NCBI GenBank assembly: GCA_012934845.2
Contig: WNNJ02002239.1
Span: forward strand, 124,001-188,000
Source: Pomphorhynchus laevis
Taxonomy: Eukaryota; Acanthocephala; Palaeacanthocephala; Echinorhynchida; Pomphorhynchidae
Direction: 5' to 3'
Length of the DNA: 64,000 nucleotides
Part shown: positions 1-11,799 of the stretch, piece after piece
Position numbering within the stretch: position 1 is the stretch's first letter
Layout of the letters: every line of letters begins with the position of its first letter
Translations under genes and position numbers: made by a program
The notes under the pieces: generated by a model
Told to the model about the DNA's origin: nothing
The model's database searches: none
The model's input: the letters and a program-made list of their open reading frames with translations, nothing else

Positions 1-213
1 TACATTAATTTTTAAAATAATAAATAGTTTATAAATAATTCAATAATTTAATATAAAATTTCATAAAATTTATATCAAGTTAAAATAAAAAATTGAAATT
101 TAAAATAAACGTCATTTTTATGAATTGACTAATAAATAGCATACGATGTATACGAATAAGAATTAGAGGTAACCAGGAGGAATTGCTATGCTATCAGGTT
201 TTGGTCCCTATTG
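1..213 (-). repeat. PLE 3'-tail unit, cut by window edge
   Basis: This is the reverse complement of the 3' untranslated tail that follows the Penelope-like ORFs at 29.3 and 61.2 kb. Shared landmarks are a GAATTGACTAATAAATA block near 122-137, an AGAATTAGAGGT block near 160 and the GCTATGCTATCAGG block near 185. No PLE coding sequence is attached. The copy ends near 213, at about the place where other detached tail units end. A short direct repeat, GGATCGAATAGTTTACAA, follows at about 222 and 252. Confidence 0.7.
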
Positions 214-857
214 CTCGACTCGGATCGAATAGTTTACAACAGTTTAGAACATGGATCGAATAGTTTACAATACATCATTCTGGGATAAGGCTTATGTGAA
301 GACAATACTAGACAAGTGAAATAGCGTGAATAGATTGGCATCTTATGGCATAAAAGGAAAACAATCTAAATAATACCCTTTTAGATGGCAAGACATGACT
401 TAAACTGTGTCATTTATTTTGCTTTAATGTGCTTTTTTTTCTAGATTTCTGAAGTAAGCTTCGGTCCAAACGTAAAAGCAAAACAGTATTTAAGGTGGTT
501 TAAATAGCCACCAGCATCAAGGTGGTTTAATTGTGATTATATTTATACTTACAATTATATTAGTCTACATTGTAAGATATAATCTTTCTGAATATCAGAT
601 TATATTTGTACACTCATCTGTGAACGATGTTTCATTATGTAATTTATTTTCAGGTTCAAATAAACTTTGTTTACAAAATATAGAATTTATAGCGAATAAT
701 TATATTTTCCATCATCGCTGCATTCTCTTAACAGGCTGTCATTACCACATTAATAAGGTCGTCATTTATTCTTTAACTTAGCGACAGTCACATTGCTTGC
801 AGTTATAAATTATAAACTTATATTACTGAAAATGAAGATATATCGTATATTTTGAAT

Positions 858-1888
858 TCAAATTAACCGCACACGTGATGACATATTTGTTAATACACCT
901 ACATCTTCTAGCTGCGAGACGAGTTCTCCGACTTCTAACTGTTTTAACCTATCATTGAATTCGACAAATTCTTGCGATCTCTCTATATTCTCGTCAGCAT
1001 TACCATCACACCATATCAGATAAATAAACCATAAGGTGATTTTGTGTTGATTTAATGCGTCCACTGTCGATCTTTGAACAATTGCAGCAGTTATGTGAAA
1101 TATTTCGTTGCATAAACTGTTATCCGGGTCCTAAACAAAATATTTGTTGAATATTATGATAATTAAGATATCTTATTAATATTTTATATTAAATGTAAAA
1201 TACATAATTAAAAATATGTGGGCGATCGTAAAGAAAAATAGAGGTGACCAATAATAAGAAAGTTACGAAAACAGTCGTGGACATATAAACAAATCTAAAT
1301 CAATGTATGGTAATCCGACTTTAAACTTGAGTTTGATAATAATATATGGAATTCACAAATCATCGTATTATCTAATATGTACAAAGAATAATTAAATCAG
1401 ATCAAAAAATATAATATTTAAAAGCACACGAATATAAAGTAACTGACAGGAAAAAATAGGCTACTTGAACAGCAGACGTACACAACAATGATCCTGCGCA
1501 AATAGAATCCAATAAGGTAGTATGTTTTCGATGGCAGCATTGTCCCAACGCTTAACGTTTATGTTTAGTGTATCAAAGGCCTAAAGAACAAATATTTTAC
1601 AAATGAATTAAACATCAAACAAATACTTCAGAAAACAGCTTAGGATTGTTTGATCTTAAGTTGTTTGCACATGATATAATATCAACGTCGTTCGAAGAAA
1701 CTTGATTGTAGATAGATGCTTTTATAGTTAAAAATATATAAGATAATAAAAAAAACTGGTTTAATACTTAAACAATGAAAATGTGCATGACTTTATTGTT
1801 ACAAAAATTACTTACTTTGATCAAATACATCGAATCCAAGCAGGCCGGGCTTAACGGCATATGTTGACAAGTTATTTGAATTACCAAG
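858..1888 (-). CDS. 3' end of an unidentified spliced host gene
   Basis: Three exons join in one frame on the minus strand: 1888-1816 (or from 1892), 1580-1482 and 1130-858. Each junction has good signals: GTAAGT after ATCAAA at 1816, TTCTTTAG before 1580, GTACGT after TGTTGT at 1482, and TTTGTTTAG before 1130. Both introns fall between codons and are 235 and 351 bp. The joined product ends with 33 residues from the middle exon (AFDTLN..FAQDHCC) and 90 from the last (DPDNSL..SRVRLI, then TGA). It is rich in Leu, Ile, Glu and Asp and looks helical, perhaps the C-terminus of a large repeat-scaffold protein, but I do not recognise it. No transposon motif is present. Upstream exons would lie beyond 1892 and may be separated by the repeats to the right. 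Three consistent junctions make a real gene likely; the function is unknown. Confidence 0.6.
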
Positions 1889-2120
1889 CTAGCTTGCAAA
1901 AATCACAAAGCAATAATATATTTTAAAAATAATAATATATATAAAAACAAAGTAATATTGGTTTAACTAACATATATACAATATATAAATACAATATATT
2001 TATATATACATATACATACAAGATATTCTATGAAAGGATGAGAGTGGTGGTTATATGATATATATACTAAATGATGTTGTTTGATAGACTGGACTTCGAT
2101 TCACGACTTTCAATCACCAT

Positions 2121-2187
2121 GTCACCTCTAGACGACCACTTCAGCATCGAAATGATGAGTACCAGGCAACACTCATCAGTAGAATGA
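2121..2187 (-). ncRNA. degenerate hammerhead-like fold in family D, unit 1
   Basis: On the minus strand TCATTCTA (2187-2180) precedes CTGATGA (2179-2173). About 30 nt later come GAAG, TGGTCGTC and the pairing strand TAGAGGTGA. Stem I pairs TTCTA with TAGAG (one wobble) and, past one bulged G, TCA with TGA. The last core base before stem I is C, as expected for the cleavage site. Position 15.1 is G, not A, and would pair as a wobble. Stem II is not convincing. I treat it as a decayed or divergent hammerhead. Confidence 0.35.
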
Positions 2188-2500
2188 GGTACACACTGGT
2201 CGTTTCGGTTGCCTGTGTGACATTGTGAATAAAGGCGATTCCGACACTTTGCTTAATTGACTGAGGCTTACGCTCTTTACCAGATCGAATTACTGTGCGG
2301 ACCGTCCTTAAACACTAGGCAGAGGTTGTTGCTGAATTGTCGTTGCACTCGTTGGATCCTTAATGGATACGGCAGGTATAATAGTAGTGCACGGATGTGC
2401 TGAGTAGACAACGGTCCAGGATTTCTTACGAAATACGGCATTTATACTAAATGGTGTTGCTTGATAGACTGGACTTCGATTCACGACTTTCAATCACCAT

Positions 2501-2567
2501 GTCACTTCTAGACGACCACTTCAACATCGAAATGATGAGTACCAGGCAACACTCATCAGTAGAATGA
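2501..2567 (-). ncRNA. degenerate hammerhead-like fold in family D, unit 2
   Basis: This has the same layout as unit 1. Stem I 3' strand here is TAGAAGTGA, so the wobble seen in unit 1 is a Watson-Crick pair here, and the bulged G is kept. CTGATGA is at 2560-2554 reading down. The box after the 30-nt insert is GAAG. Stem II is again poor. Confidence 0.35.
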
Positions 2568-2786
2568 GGTACACACTGGTCGTTTCGGTTGCCTGTGTGA
2601 CATTGTGAATAAAGGCGATTCCGACACTTTGCTTAATTGACTGAGGCTTACGCTCTTAACCAGATCGAATTGCTGTGCGGACCAGATATTATATATTATA
2701 ATAATATATAATAATATTATATATATTTCAAGTAATTGTAAGAACCAGAACTTAAATCAAGTTTTATTTTATTTTGGCAAACGTTC

Positions 2787-2846
2787 CGGACATTTCGATA
2801 GATCCTTCTTCAGTGCTACAGTCCAAAGTGAACTGTAGCACTGAAG
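2787..2846 (-). repeat. inverted repeat holding a hammerhead-like core
   Basis: A perfect 15-bp inverted repeat (arms 2808-2822 and 2832-2846, 9-nt spacer) is built from CTTCAGTGCTACAGT and its complement. Read on the minus strand, the left arm leads into CTGAAGA, then AGGATCTATC, GAAA and TGTC. This is the order of the short hammerhead cores known from Penelope-like elements. Stem II would be only three pairs and stem I does not form, so activity is unlikely. The rest of 2686-3840 is AT-rich with no gene or other repeat I can support. Confidence 0.35.
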
Positions 2847-3844
2847 TTTCTTAATTAAAATTAATTAAAACAAGTGATACTAACAACAAACTCACATTTC
2901 TTGATGAAAATATTTATCAAGACTTAAGCAAGCGATCGCAAACAACCGTATACTGAACGCATAGTCTTTTTAATTCGGAAACATTTTGGAATCATGTTAT
3001 TGTAGTAGCAAGACGTATAAACATCCATCACAAATCCGGGTAACATCTGGCACTAATAAAAGTTGAAAACTTTACCCAAATTAATTATATTTGAAGAGCA
3101 GTTTACTCCTCTATGGCTACAAAGATCATACGTTTTTTATTTATATGAAAATTTTTTTACAATAATTATTCAAGTTACTACTGCATCCATCTAGATCAAT
3201 AATTCTCTGCTATGGTACAATTGCGATTAATGTGTTACAAATATCTTAAGAAAATAAACGAACACTCACTGAGAGATATTAACAATCCGAGGTCGCGGAA
3301 ACTCTAAATACACAATAGTTGACGCATTTGAATTATATTCAGGTAGTAGTCAAAGCATAAGGTGGTCTACACGTGATAAGATAGATGTCATAACAAGAGA
3401 AATAATTGACTGCTTTACATTATAAGCGACATGTATTTACGTATTTTTCATGAAAAAAATCAACCAGTATAATTTACAGCATATCAAATTCTACATTAGC
3501 ATATCGAGTCGCTTTTCTTTCTCTTTATAGGATGTACAATACTTCCCTTATCATAGTTTTTTTTAGTTGTAAAAACAATAATTCTTGTACCAGTTTACAC
3601 ATTTTTCTCTAATGTAAGCTGTTTAGCTTAACAACGACGATATAATTCTTCTGCAGAAAATCGTTACTGATGGTTGGTAGATAATGGACATTTGTCACAA
3701 GATTCTATTAAAAATTATTTCGTCGAATAAGTATAGCAACTGAAATATACAAATTGTTGAAAAACTAAACACTTTAATGCAATTTCACAATCTTTCGTTT
3801 ACACATAGTCGCAGATATCATACAAGTAAAATGCACAATTTACA

Positions 3845-5740
3845 CTGCTACACGAGATGTGGCTACTAAAGCCTACGTGTATTGAGCAGTCGCTCCAACC
3901 ACTGCCCACCTCGCATGACTTACTTTGCAGGCGGTTAGAGATAGACGCGCTGCTGAGGAGGAGATTTCACTGTTATCCAATCAGAGTAGTCTTATTCCAG
4001 GCACCGATCCGAATCTTCTTAGTCGTTGGAAATGCGAGTCTGACTCAATTTAATTCATCTCTTTTCGCAAGCTACCGCGATACTTTCGACCGCCTATAAA
4101 GGTCGTTTATTCAATTACACCAGCAAAACTTAAGATCCCAGCTAAAATGCTAAACCTTCAAAATCTCTCTGTTTCCCTCAGGCAGGCCCTCTTGAAAGAA
4201 TACTAATATTAGCTCTAGATATAGGTTCTAATACTAATATCAGCTCTAGATATAGGTTGCAGTTGAGTAGAGATAAGGCGATCATTGCTCGTTTTAATCC
4301 ATATCAGTCTTCCTTATGGAAGATATTCAAGAATGATAAATTTGCCTGCGTGAAGGAGAGAGCATTTGGTTGTATTGGCAGCACAGTCCTTGACAAAGTT
4401 TTAGAGGAGCCACTAACCCTACATAATTATGAAGTCACTTAATCACCCTAACCAATTTCGACTTGGGGTTACTTCAAGAGCAGGGATTTATCGGTTACCA
4501 ATATCTTGAATGCCCGTGATCCACTTCCGGGCACCTCCATATCCCATGCCCCACTATCTTCTCGTGTCTGTCAGCTTTTGACAGATGATTAGAGAAGAGA
4601 AGTCGCCATCACTATGCTGTTAGCATCACCCTCCGATGTTGCCATTATTAACATTAGCCGCAGAATATTTTTATCCAAGAAAAAAGTGGTATCATGTCTA
4701 AAAGATCTGAGCCCTATTTCGATATAAAACTCCATCATCTCCATCTACAAAAGTGCGCTTGCGCGTAGAATATGAGACCATCTAAGTAAGCGTAACTTAA
4801 TCCCATCACGTTTCCATGCTTTCATCAAAGGTCGCGTCCATTCAGCAGTTGATGAGGTGCACCGGTTCTGTCAAGACAACAGTCATCAGCTCGTTGTGAC
4901 TTTTCATTGATTTTTTCGCTGTATTTGACTGTATTTCCATTCCCTTTGTTATTTATTCTCTAAGGTCCCTCGGAGTGCCTGAGAAAATTGTTACCAGGGT
5001 GGAAATACTGCTGTACACCAAACGGTTCTTTTATGAAGACTACCCTGATGCTCGTCAGTTTAACTTTATTACAGGTGTGCCGTAAGATTATCCACTTGCT
5101 CATATCTTATATCTTGCGGCTTCTATTGTACTCTTTAAGACATCTAAAAGCGATAAGCATCTAGTGGTATACGCTGATGATACCATAACCTTGTTCTCTG
5201 GACGCAGGTGCATAGATGTAGTGTCGGACATCAGCCGCTTCTTTTTAAGATTAAAAGACCAGTTCACCACGCCCAATCTTATTATCAACTTCTTTAATTT
5301 TTAATGGTGCCCCTGCGACAAAGAAAAGCTAAAGGGACTAGCAATCTCAGCCCTCTCTTCCATATTGAACAATCAACCACTCCCCTCCTTTACACATCAG
5401 GTAAAATACCTGGGGTGTATCATTACGGTTAAATAGTCAACCAGACCAGACTTGATGAAATTCAAAAGTGTACTGAAGAAAGCTAGATGGGCCCTGAAAC
5501 GGAGTCAGCATCTGTCATAAAGTGAGAAAGCTCAGGTACCCCTCTGGGGTACCTGGGCAATATCGGGATTACTCTTCTTTTCTAGAAAACGTCCCCCTGA
5601 GCAAAGACCCAGGTTTATTAAGCTCCTCGTATTGAGATTACCCACCATAGTAAGCATCGACTAGACCTCAAGTGTGTGAGAGAGACCCTGAGTAGTTTAG
5701 ACGGAGGGCGGCGCTTGATGTAAGCTGGAGGGATTTGACC
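3845..5740 (+). pseudogene. LINE A (Jockey-like) copy A0, 5'-truncated and decayed
   Basis: The sequence matches the 32.35-34.2 kb part of LINE A copy A1, from the end of the endonuclease domain through reverse transcriptase to near the ORF2 end. Recognisable pieces are the CTTGACAAAGTTTTAGAGGAG linker, the RT entry segment (about 4700) and the YADD box, reading VYADDT near 5170. It also has the post-RT segment with VKYLG. Many stops and indels break it. Unlike A1 and A2 it does not have the extra base in the endonuclease-RT linker near 4500. It meets LINE B copy B1 near 5757. Confidence 0.75.
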
Positions 5741-5756
5741 CTTTTGCCTGTCATTA

Positions 5757-6995
5757 TATAAAAAAAGATTTATTTTAACGTGGCAAATGCGTGCCTGCGC
5801 ACGCTTACATGACCACAACAAAACAAAAATGTTAATCATGTGTCGATGATGTGTTTGAATGTGATAAAGGAGGGAGTGCAGCGGACGTCGAGAGGGAGTT
5901 GATTCCAGGCGAGTGAGGCGGCGACGAGGAAGGATCAGAGACCGTAGTTGTTGGAGTAATTGGGAACGTGGAGTAAGAGGGTATGACGGGAACGCAGCGA
6001 TAGCGAGGTGGGGCGAGTGTTGTCTAAGGAAGGTTGATGAACGATGGGAAGCCGACCGCGATGAGACGAAAAGTTACGAGAAGAAGGCGGAGTTTGATGC
6101 GAATGTGGATGGTGGGCCAGAAGAGTTGGGCAAGATATGCAGATATGTGGTCGAAGCGACGGAGACGAAAGAGCACTCGAACGGCGGAGTTGATTATTCG
6201 TTGTAGAGGTAGGATGATGGATTTTGGAGAATTGGCGAAATTGCTAAGGCAGTAATCGATTTTATGAAAAAGAAGCGATGAAAGAAGAAACATACAAGAA
6301 CGTAAGTCGATAAGGGAGCGGAGACAGCGGATGTCACGGAGAATTAAGTTAGACGAGTGGACCTTATCACGGACGAAGGGTTTAAGAGAGAGGTGATCAT
6401 CGAAATGGAAGCCCAAGAAAGCGAGATTGTGGACTATGTGGATGATCGATGGGGCAAAAGATACAGTGGGAGGAGATATGTTTGGTTCACGGGGGAGGAT
6501 TCACATTATTTTGGACTTATCAAGGTTTAGAACGAGATGGATATTGGAGAGACTGTTGTAGATAGAAGGAAGACAGTTGGAGGCAGAAATGCCGATATCG
6601 TGTATGCGATGTGAGGGTGCATGGGCATAGATGGGGATGTCATCGGCGTATTCCATGACGTTAAAGGAGAAATGTTTGATAAACGAAGAGAGATCGCCAA
6701 GCAGAAGAGAGAAAAGCAGGGGACCTAAGACTGAACCTTGTGGGACCCCGCAAAAAAAGGATGGGAAGGGAGGATGACGAATTAGAGCAGACGCGGAAGG
6801 TACAGTCGGATAGATATGAGGCAAACCATGCTACGGAGGAGAAAGAAAAAATATTTCTTAAGGGCGAGACGAACGATCGCAGATTTCCTATGTGAAGGGA
6901 ATATACGACTGCGGATAGACGAGTTAAACAAGGTTGTAAGAAAAGGGGATATCGATGAGCATATGGATTTAAGTATGTGAGACGTATTTAGCCGA
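5757..6995 (-). pseudogene. LINE B copy B1, 3' part with internal deletion
   Basis: Read on the minus strand it starts inside the RT N-terminal region (about 6995-6840) and then jumps to the motif B block GVPQGSVLGPLLF (about 6750). MEYADD (motif C) follows near 6660, then LNLDKSKIM. The typical LINE B C-terminus (LILRDIRCLRSLIDLRSCM and following) runs at 6360-6020. The 3' end carries GTGCGCAGGCACGCATTTGCCACG in reverse and an A/T-rich tail near 5757. The clade looks like CR1/L2 by the C-terminal layout. It is non-functional. Confidence 0.75.
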
Positions 6996-9700
6996 CCGAA
7001 CTGTATTTTCGTCTGACTTTCTTTTGCTTTTATTTTTTGTTGTTTCGTTTTTACCTACATTTAACCTCTATCAAGTTTTGTATGTAATAAAATAATTTAT
7101 TTTTTTATAATTTACAGGCTACATTATGATTATTTAGTAACGAGTAAGCTGATCAGTGTAGTGGCGGACCAACGGTCGTCATTTGGTAAACATCAGAACG
7201 GATTAAGCTTTGTTTTGTTTGTTACTGAAAACAACTTTGCTACGCCAACTTTGCACATAAATTTGTTTTTACTGAACTGGTCTAAGTTGAAATATTTACA
7301 CTGTCATGACAAATAAATATGTCAGCGGCTTTTCTGGACTCCTAGCCTAGGGGAGATATCAACACAAGACTACTCGAGGTACCTTGTTCATTAGCGACAG
7401 CTAACGCAGAAGTTGAAAAAATTTGTATCTGTACCTCGAAATGTGGTCTTGTTGGGGTTTTCTTTCTGGCAGGTTGGAGCTGTAGCATTTGATAAAGACA
7501 TTCATCCTAACGATTACATGCCCCAGCCGCTTTAATCAACCGCTGTCGATGTGTTAGAGCAGCAAATGTACTTTGAGACCATCACGGATAAACAAATTTC
7601 AAATATTATGACTCGGCTATGCTGGTATCCATTTTCTATTTATAAAAATTATGATAACTTCAAAGATTTAATTTAACAAACATTGTAAGGAGCTGGTCAA
7701 ATATTTGCATTTAAAACAACGAAAAGTGTTTGAATTTAGTGCATATCAATTAATTTGAAATATGGATGACTGTAATTGACAATAAGGCGATTTACAAATT
7801 TAGCTAGCTTCATAAATATAATTAAAATAAGCATGTACATATTACGATGTAAGCAATATAATGACTATTGAAAATAAAAGGGTAAGTCATTTATGTTATT
7901 CTTGTTTTCTAGTTATATAATCCGTCTTTATTTATCCAGGTTCCGCTTTTTAGCGAAACAACCGGGATATATATAACGTATGTCAAATAAAAATATATTA
8001 AATGTAGAACTTCATTAAAGATGTGTTACTTGGATTCTGATCAGGAATAGCTCATATAACGGTTAAGTTTTTAATAAATATTTCTTGACAATAAATTTTG
8101 AAAATACATTATATATATCCACGAATGTTTATTTTTCGTGAATGCTACTTTTATTAGTTCGACGAAACATTTTTAATTTCAAAGGAACTCATGGTGTGCT
8201 TAAGAATTTGATTGCCCTGCAAATATTTCTAAATTTACCAGATTAAAATACATATTTTAAACACGCGTATATTTTTTAACTTTTAAATTATACTCACGTG
8301 TTGCTTTTTTTTATTATTCCTTCGATGTTGTTTCATGTTAATCAACAGGAAAAATATAAATCTATTAAGAAAACATACGCGTTTAAGAATAAAAAATCAT
8401 AATAGTAATGCTAATTCAATTTTGTAAAAATCAAAACAATATTAGAGTTTATGAAAATTACTCGACACCAAAATTTGAGAAATTTAAAATATCATTAATT
8501 AAAGATTTTAATAATTTAAATTACTTATTAATTTTTATTATTATTGTAAACATTATTATACTACTTTTGAACAATGAAGTTTAAAAATAGAAGTAAAGTA
8601 AATAGTTTATTTTTGTTACATTTGAGATAAGTAAATATTGTATTCACGATTTTTAATAATTATTTAATATCGTGTTTGATTGACACCTTTTAAGACCAAC
8701 ACATATTCAATAACATAAATATTTTAGTGCTTGAACTCAGGAAATACTAATCTGCGTTCTAGCATAATTAACACCATAATCATATAGGTAAATTAAGCAA
8801 CGGTTATTATTAAATTACAAGGCGTGAGCCAAAGGCTGTTTTGCTTGTTAAATTGTAATAATCTTGACTAATTCAAATAAAAATTTTAATCCAAAGCACA
8901 AAGAAATTCCCATAATTCTTTTTAAAGCGTAACCAGTCGTCGATTTGCACAATATTATCTTGAAGCTCATTCCAATTGGACGTGGATGTTCATGAAATAT
9001 GGTAATTTTTTGAAAATCTTTACATGGCACTTGGAATCACTTACAGAATATTTTGCTTGTTATTTCTTAAAGAATGAAGATCCCATATATTCTAATAATA
9101 ATTCATACACACATTTAAAAGAAAGTTTCCTATCATACGACGAAACTCATATCTTTAAATTTAAATAAATTTAAATAAGAGAAGAGCCGTTCCGTTAGCG
9201 CGTCTCTTCTACGACAACACTTACAATTAATAACATACAATATCTGTTTATCTACAAATGGGATCAAAATCTCGTAAACCATGCGGGGTAAAACGTATTG
9301 ACGACTATGTTCAGCTCGAGATTGGGTGTGACTGCGATGGGTGCAATGTATGGACATTGATAAAAGTGAAGCAGGTTGACCGTTAATCTTTGCAGCAACG
9401 ACCTTATTATTGTTGATTTTGTTGCGCTATATCTTATGCTCACAAACCAGCAACGTCGAATCAGTCATGTGAAGCAAATATCATTATAAATGAACAGTAG
9501 TATGCGAAGCATCTTCTTATGGTTGTAACATCCTCTCTACCGAAGTGACTATCGGAAATGATGACATTGTAAATATGCCCGAGCATCACTAAACGGCAGC
9601 TATGTCGAATATGGACAAACGGACGTCCACATTAGTATAATAGCAACCGGATCAACATGCAGTCAAGCAGTAGCGGGACATAACCAATTATAACTGATTC
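6996..9700. other. AT-rich DNA without supported genes
   Basis: I see no long ORF, no transposon motif and no clear repeat here. A hairpin with CGCT and AGCG arms is present near 7945-7960. A short minus-strand stretch at 8900-9010 translates to plausible protein text, but no splice signals support it. This may be intron or intergenic DNA. Confidence 0.5.
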
Positions 9701-9828
9701 TCGATCACCCATGTCTGTATTGACAAAGCAAGTATGTGGATCCGAACTTCAACAAAGTATAACTACAGAAATCCAAAGTGGCAATATCGGTTGCAGCTCT
9801 TTTGACACATGTAATAATCATAAAGTGA

Positions 9829-10311
9829 ATGACTCTGAAAGGGAGCTTGATCGCTGTGGCCCGTGGCATCGTCTGTCCAACTCAATTTCGTCAGGACTGT
9901 GCGCATGTTGAATCTGAATCTAATAAACGTACCCGACATAAGGACTTTGACAGGTCTTGTTGTGTGTTGTTTGCAAATTTAAGTGAATCTGCAGGTAGCG
10001 TTTCACAAACTCGTTTGGATAATGACGTTGATGCAGTCAGGACCATTATTTCCACCATGTTCGACTATTCAGATCGAGATATTGTGTCCAAGTTAACTGT
10101 CAGGAGTATGTTTCGACTTAGTAAGAAAACATCTGATAACCATCCTAGGCTTCTAAAGGTTGTCTTCGGACCAATTATTGAAGCTAAGTCCCTCTTAAAT
10201 CTAGGATTCAGACTAAAAAATAAACATATCCGTATTTTAAAGGATCTTTCTCACGAAGAGCGTATTTTATTACTTAATGCTAAGCCTTGCCCGTCGTCGT
10301 GGCGAAGGTGA
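9829..10311 (+). pseudogene. LINE C1 ORF1-like segment
   Basis: It encodes 160 residues of hydrophilic protein with a helical stretch (DVDAVRTIISTMFDYSDRD, then RSMFRLSKKTS) and a basic C-terminus (LKNKHIRILKDLS). This resembles the ORF1 products of CR1/L2 elements, which bind RNA and lack zinc knuckles. No esterase or RRM signature is obvious. It overlaps the endonuclease region at its end in another frame. Confidence 0.5.
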
Positions 10312-10341
10312 TATGGATGTGTATGTCAGAAATTTTCGTGT

Positions 10342-11328
10342 TTGCCAACGCAAGCCATTTGTGCGTTGGCATCCAATCTGCATGGGCCTTTGAGTGCTGC
10401 TTCTATATCTGTGGGTTCCCTTCTGGATTTCATTTTGGTGAAAACGGGTATTGCAGTTTCTGCAAATAAGCGTGCTCTTCTCATTGGATATTCTAACATT
10501 AGTAGCTTAACTTCTAATCTGGATGATCTTCGCATTATGTTGACTAAAAAACATTTTGACGCCTTTGCCGTATCTGAGTCGTGGCTGCATAGTGCGATTG
10601 GTGATCTTACAATTGATATTCAGGGTTATACCGTAACTCGGTTAGATAGGTGTGATGTTCGTCGCGGGGGTGTTGTTGCCATCTATTTAGCTCACGGAGC
10701 GGTTGTAGTCGGTTCGGTTGAGTACTCAAATAGTGTAGGAACTTGTGAGTGCTTGGTGTTAGACGTAATATTATCCGAACTAAGATTTTCGCTTGCTGTC
10801 CTTTATAGATTTCCTAAATCATCTGATTTTGACGATGTACTGCGTAATGTGCTTCTTTATTCATGTAAGCATCATCGTCCTTTCATCCTATCTGGTGATT
10901 TTAACACTTCAAGTGTTGTGGTTAGTGATGTTGGTGGTTTTAGTATTGATCATTGCAATGCTTCTGAAACTCAAATATGGTAATTCTTGACTCACGATTT
11001 ATTACTCGTTCAATTACTGGCCTGTCCTACCAGAGTATGCGGCAATAGTTCATCTATACTTGATCTACTCTTTTCTCGAAATTGTGATCATGTTTGTGAC
11101 ATACGCTATGTATCTCCTCTGGGATTAAGTGACCATGTAACCATTCAATTCGATATTGGTCCTTCTTTGGGAGTTATGAAGGAGGATGCTGAGCCTAACT
11201 TGGTCAAACGGCTGTGGCATAAGGCAGATCACGCAGCACTCTTGACTTATGTAGATTGTATTAACTTTTGTTGTGATGATAGTTCAGTTGACCGTTGCTG
11301 GCATGTAACTCGCGATAAGTTACTTTAA
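10342..11328 (+). pseudogene. LINE C1 endonuclease domain
   Basis: Exonuclease-endonuclease-phosphatase landmarks are in order: SESWL (metal-binding Glu) near 10575, RRGGVVAIY near 10660, SGDFN near 10890 and LSDH near 11130. One in-frame stop lies near 10981, after which the same frame continues. The domain nicks target DNA in LINE retrotransposition. It is followed by a degraded linker and the RT. Confidence 0.75.
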
Positions 11329-11799
11329 GTTTTAAATAAGTTTGCCCCAAAAATGGTAATCAAGAAACGTTACAACCGCAAGCCAGTTTGGTTTGACTAT
11401 GATCTCAAGAAAGCACTGTACTAACGAAACCCTTTCTTTAAACTATCACGTAATGACCCATCGTTCATCTCATCTTTCAGACAAGCTCGTAATGTTTTAA
11501 ATGGCTCTGCACTAATAAGCGTGTTCATTATGAGTACGACATCTTAAATTCGATTGGTCAAAATTCCAAACGTTTTTGGTCATGCATACCCAAAAATAGG
11601 AATGTTCCCTGTGGTATTCCTCACTCGGTTGTTGATGGTTATCTATTGTCTTCTCAGGTCAACATTGCTGAGGAATTGCAAATGAATTTACTCTAAGCAG
11701 TGTTTCGTCGGTATCCAACATTGATTATGAACCACTCAGTTCTCATGTCTCTAGTGATTCGATTTATATTACTCAAAATGAACTATTTGCCAAATTAAT

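Larger units (their letters stand above)
2063..2683 (-). repeat. SINE-like repeat family D, tandem dimer
   Basis: Two units of about 240 bp, 2063-2303 and 2443-2683, are nearly identical and separated by about 140 bp of other sequence, so the period is about 380 bp. Read on the minus strand each starts GGTCCGCACAG. It then has an A-box-like TGGTTAAGAGC (2662-2652 in unit 2) and a B-box-like GTCGGAATCGCC (2625-2614), the spacing of a tRNA-derived pol III promoter. A body follows with GAAACGACC, CTGATGAG and paired segments. AT-rich microsatellite borders both sides. A third, shorter copy lies at 63.5 kb. SINE or ribozyme-bearing retroelement are both possible readings. Confidence 0.6.

Noticed and set aside
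5913-6255. Basic, Arg-rich plus-strand ORFs
   Set aside because: They are antisense shadows of the LINE B C-terminal domain on the minus strand.
7935-7975. Hairpin GGTT.CGCT..AGCG.AACC with AAAC
   Set aside because: There is no CTGANGA box upstream and no cleavage triplet. A plain hairpin only.
8848-9030. Minus-strand ORFs of about 60 residues in two frames
   Set aside because: Both read like protein in places, but neither has splice signals or a neighbouring exon. Not supported.
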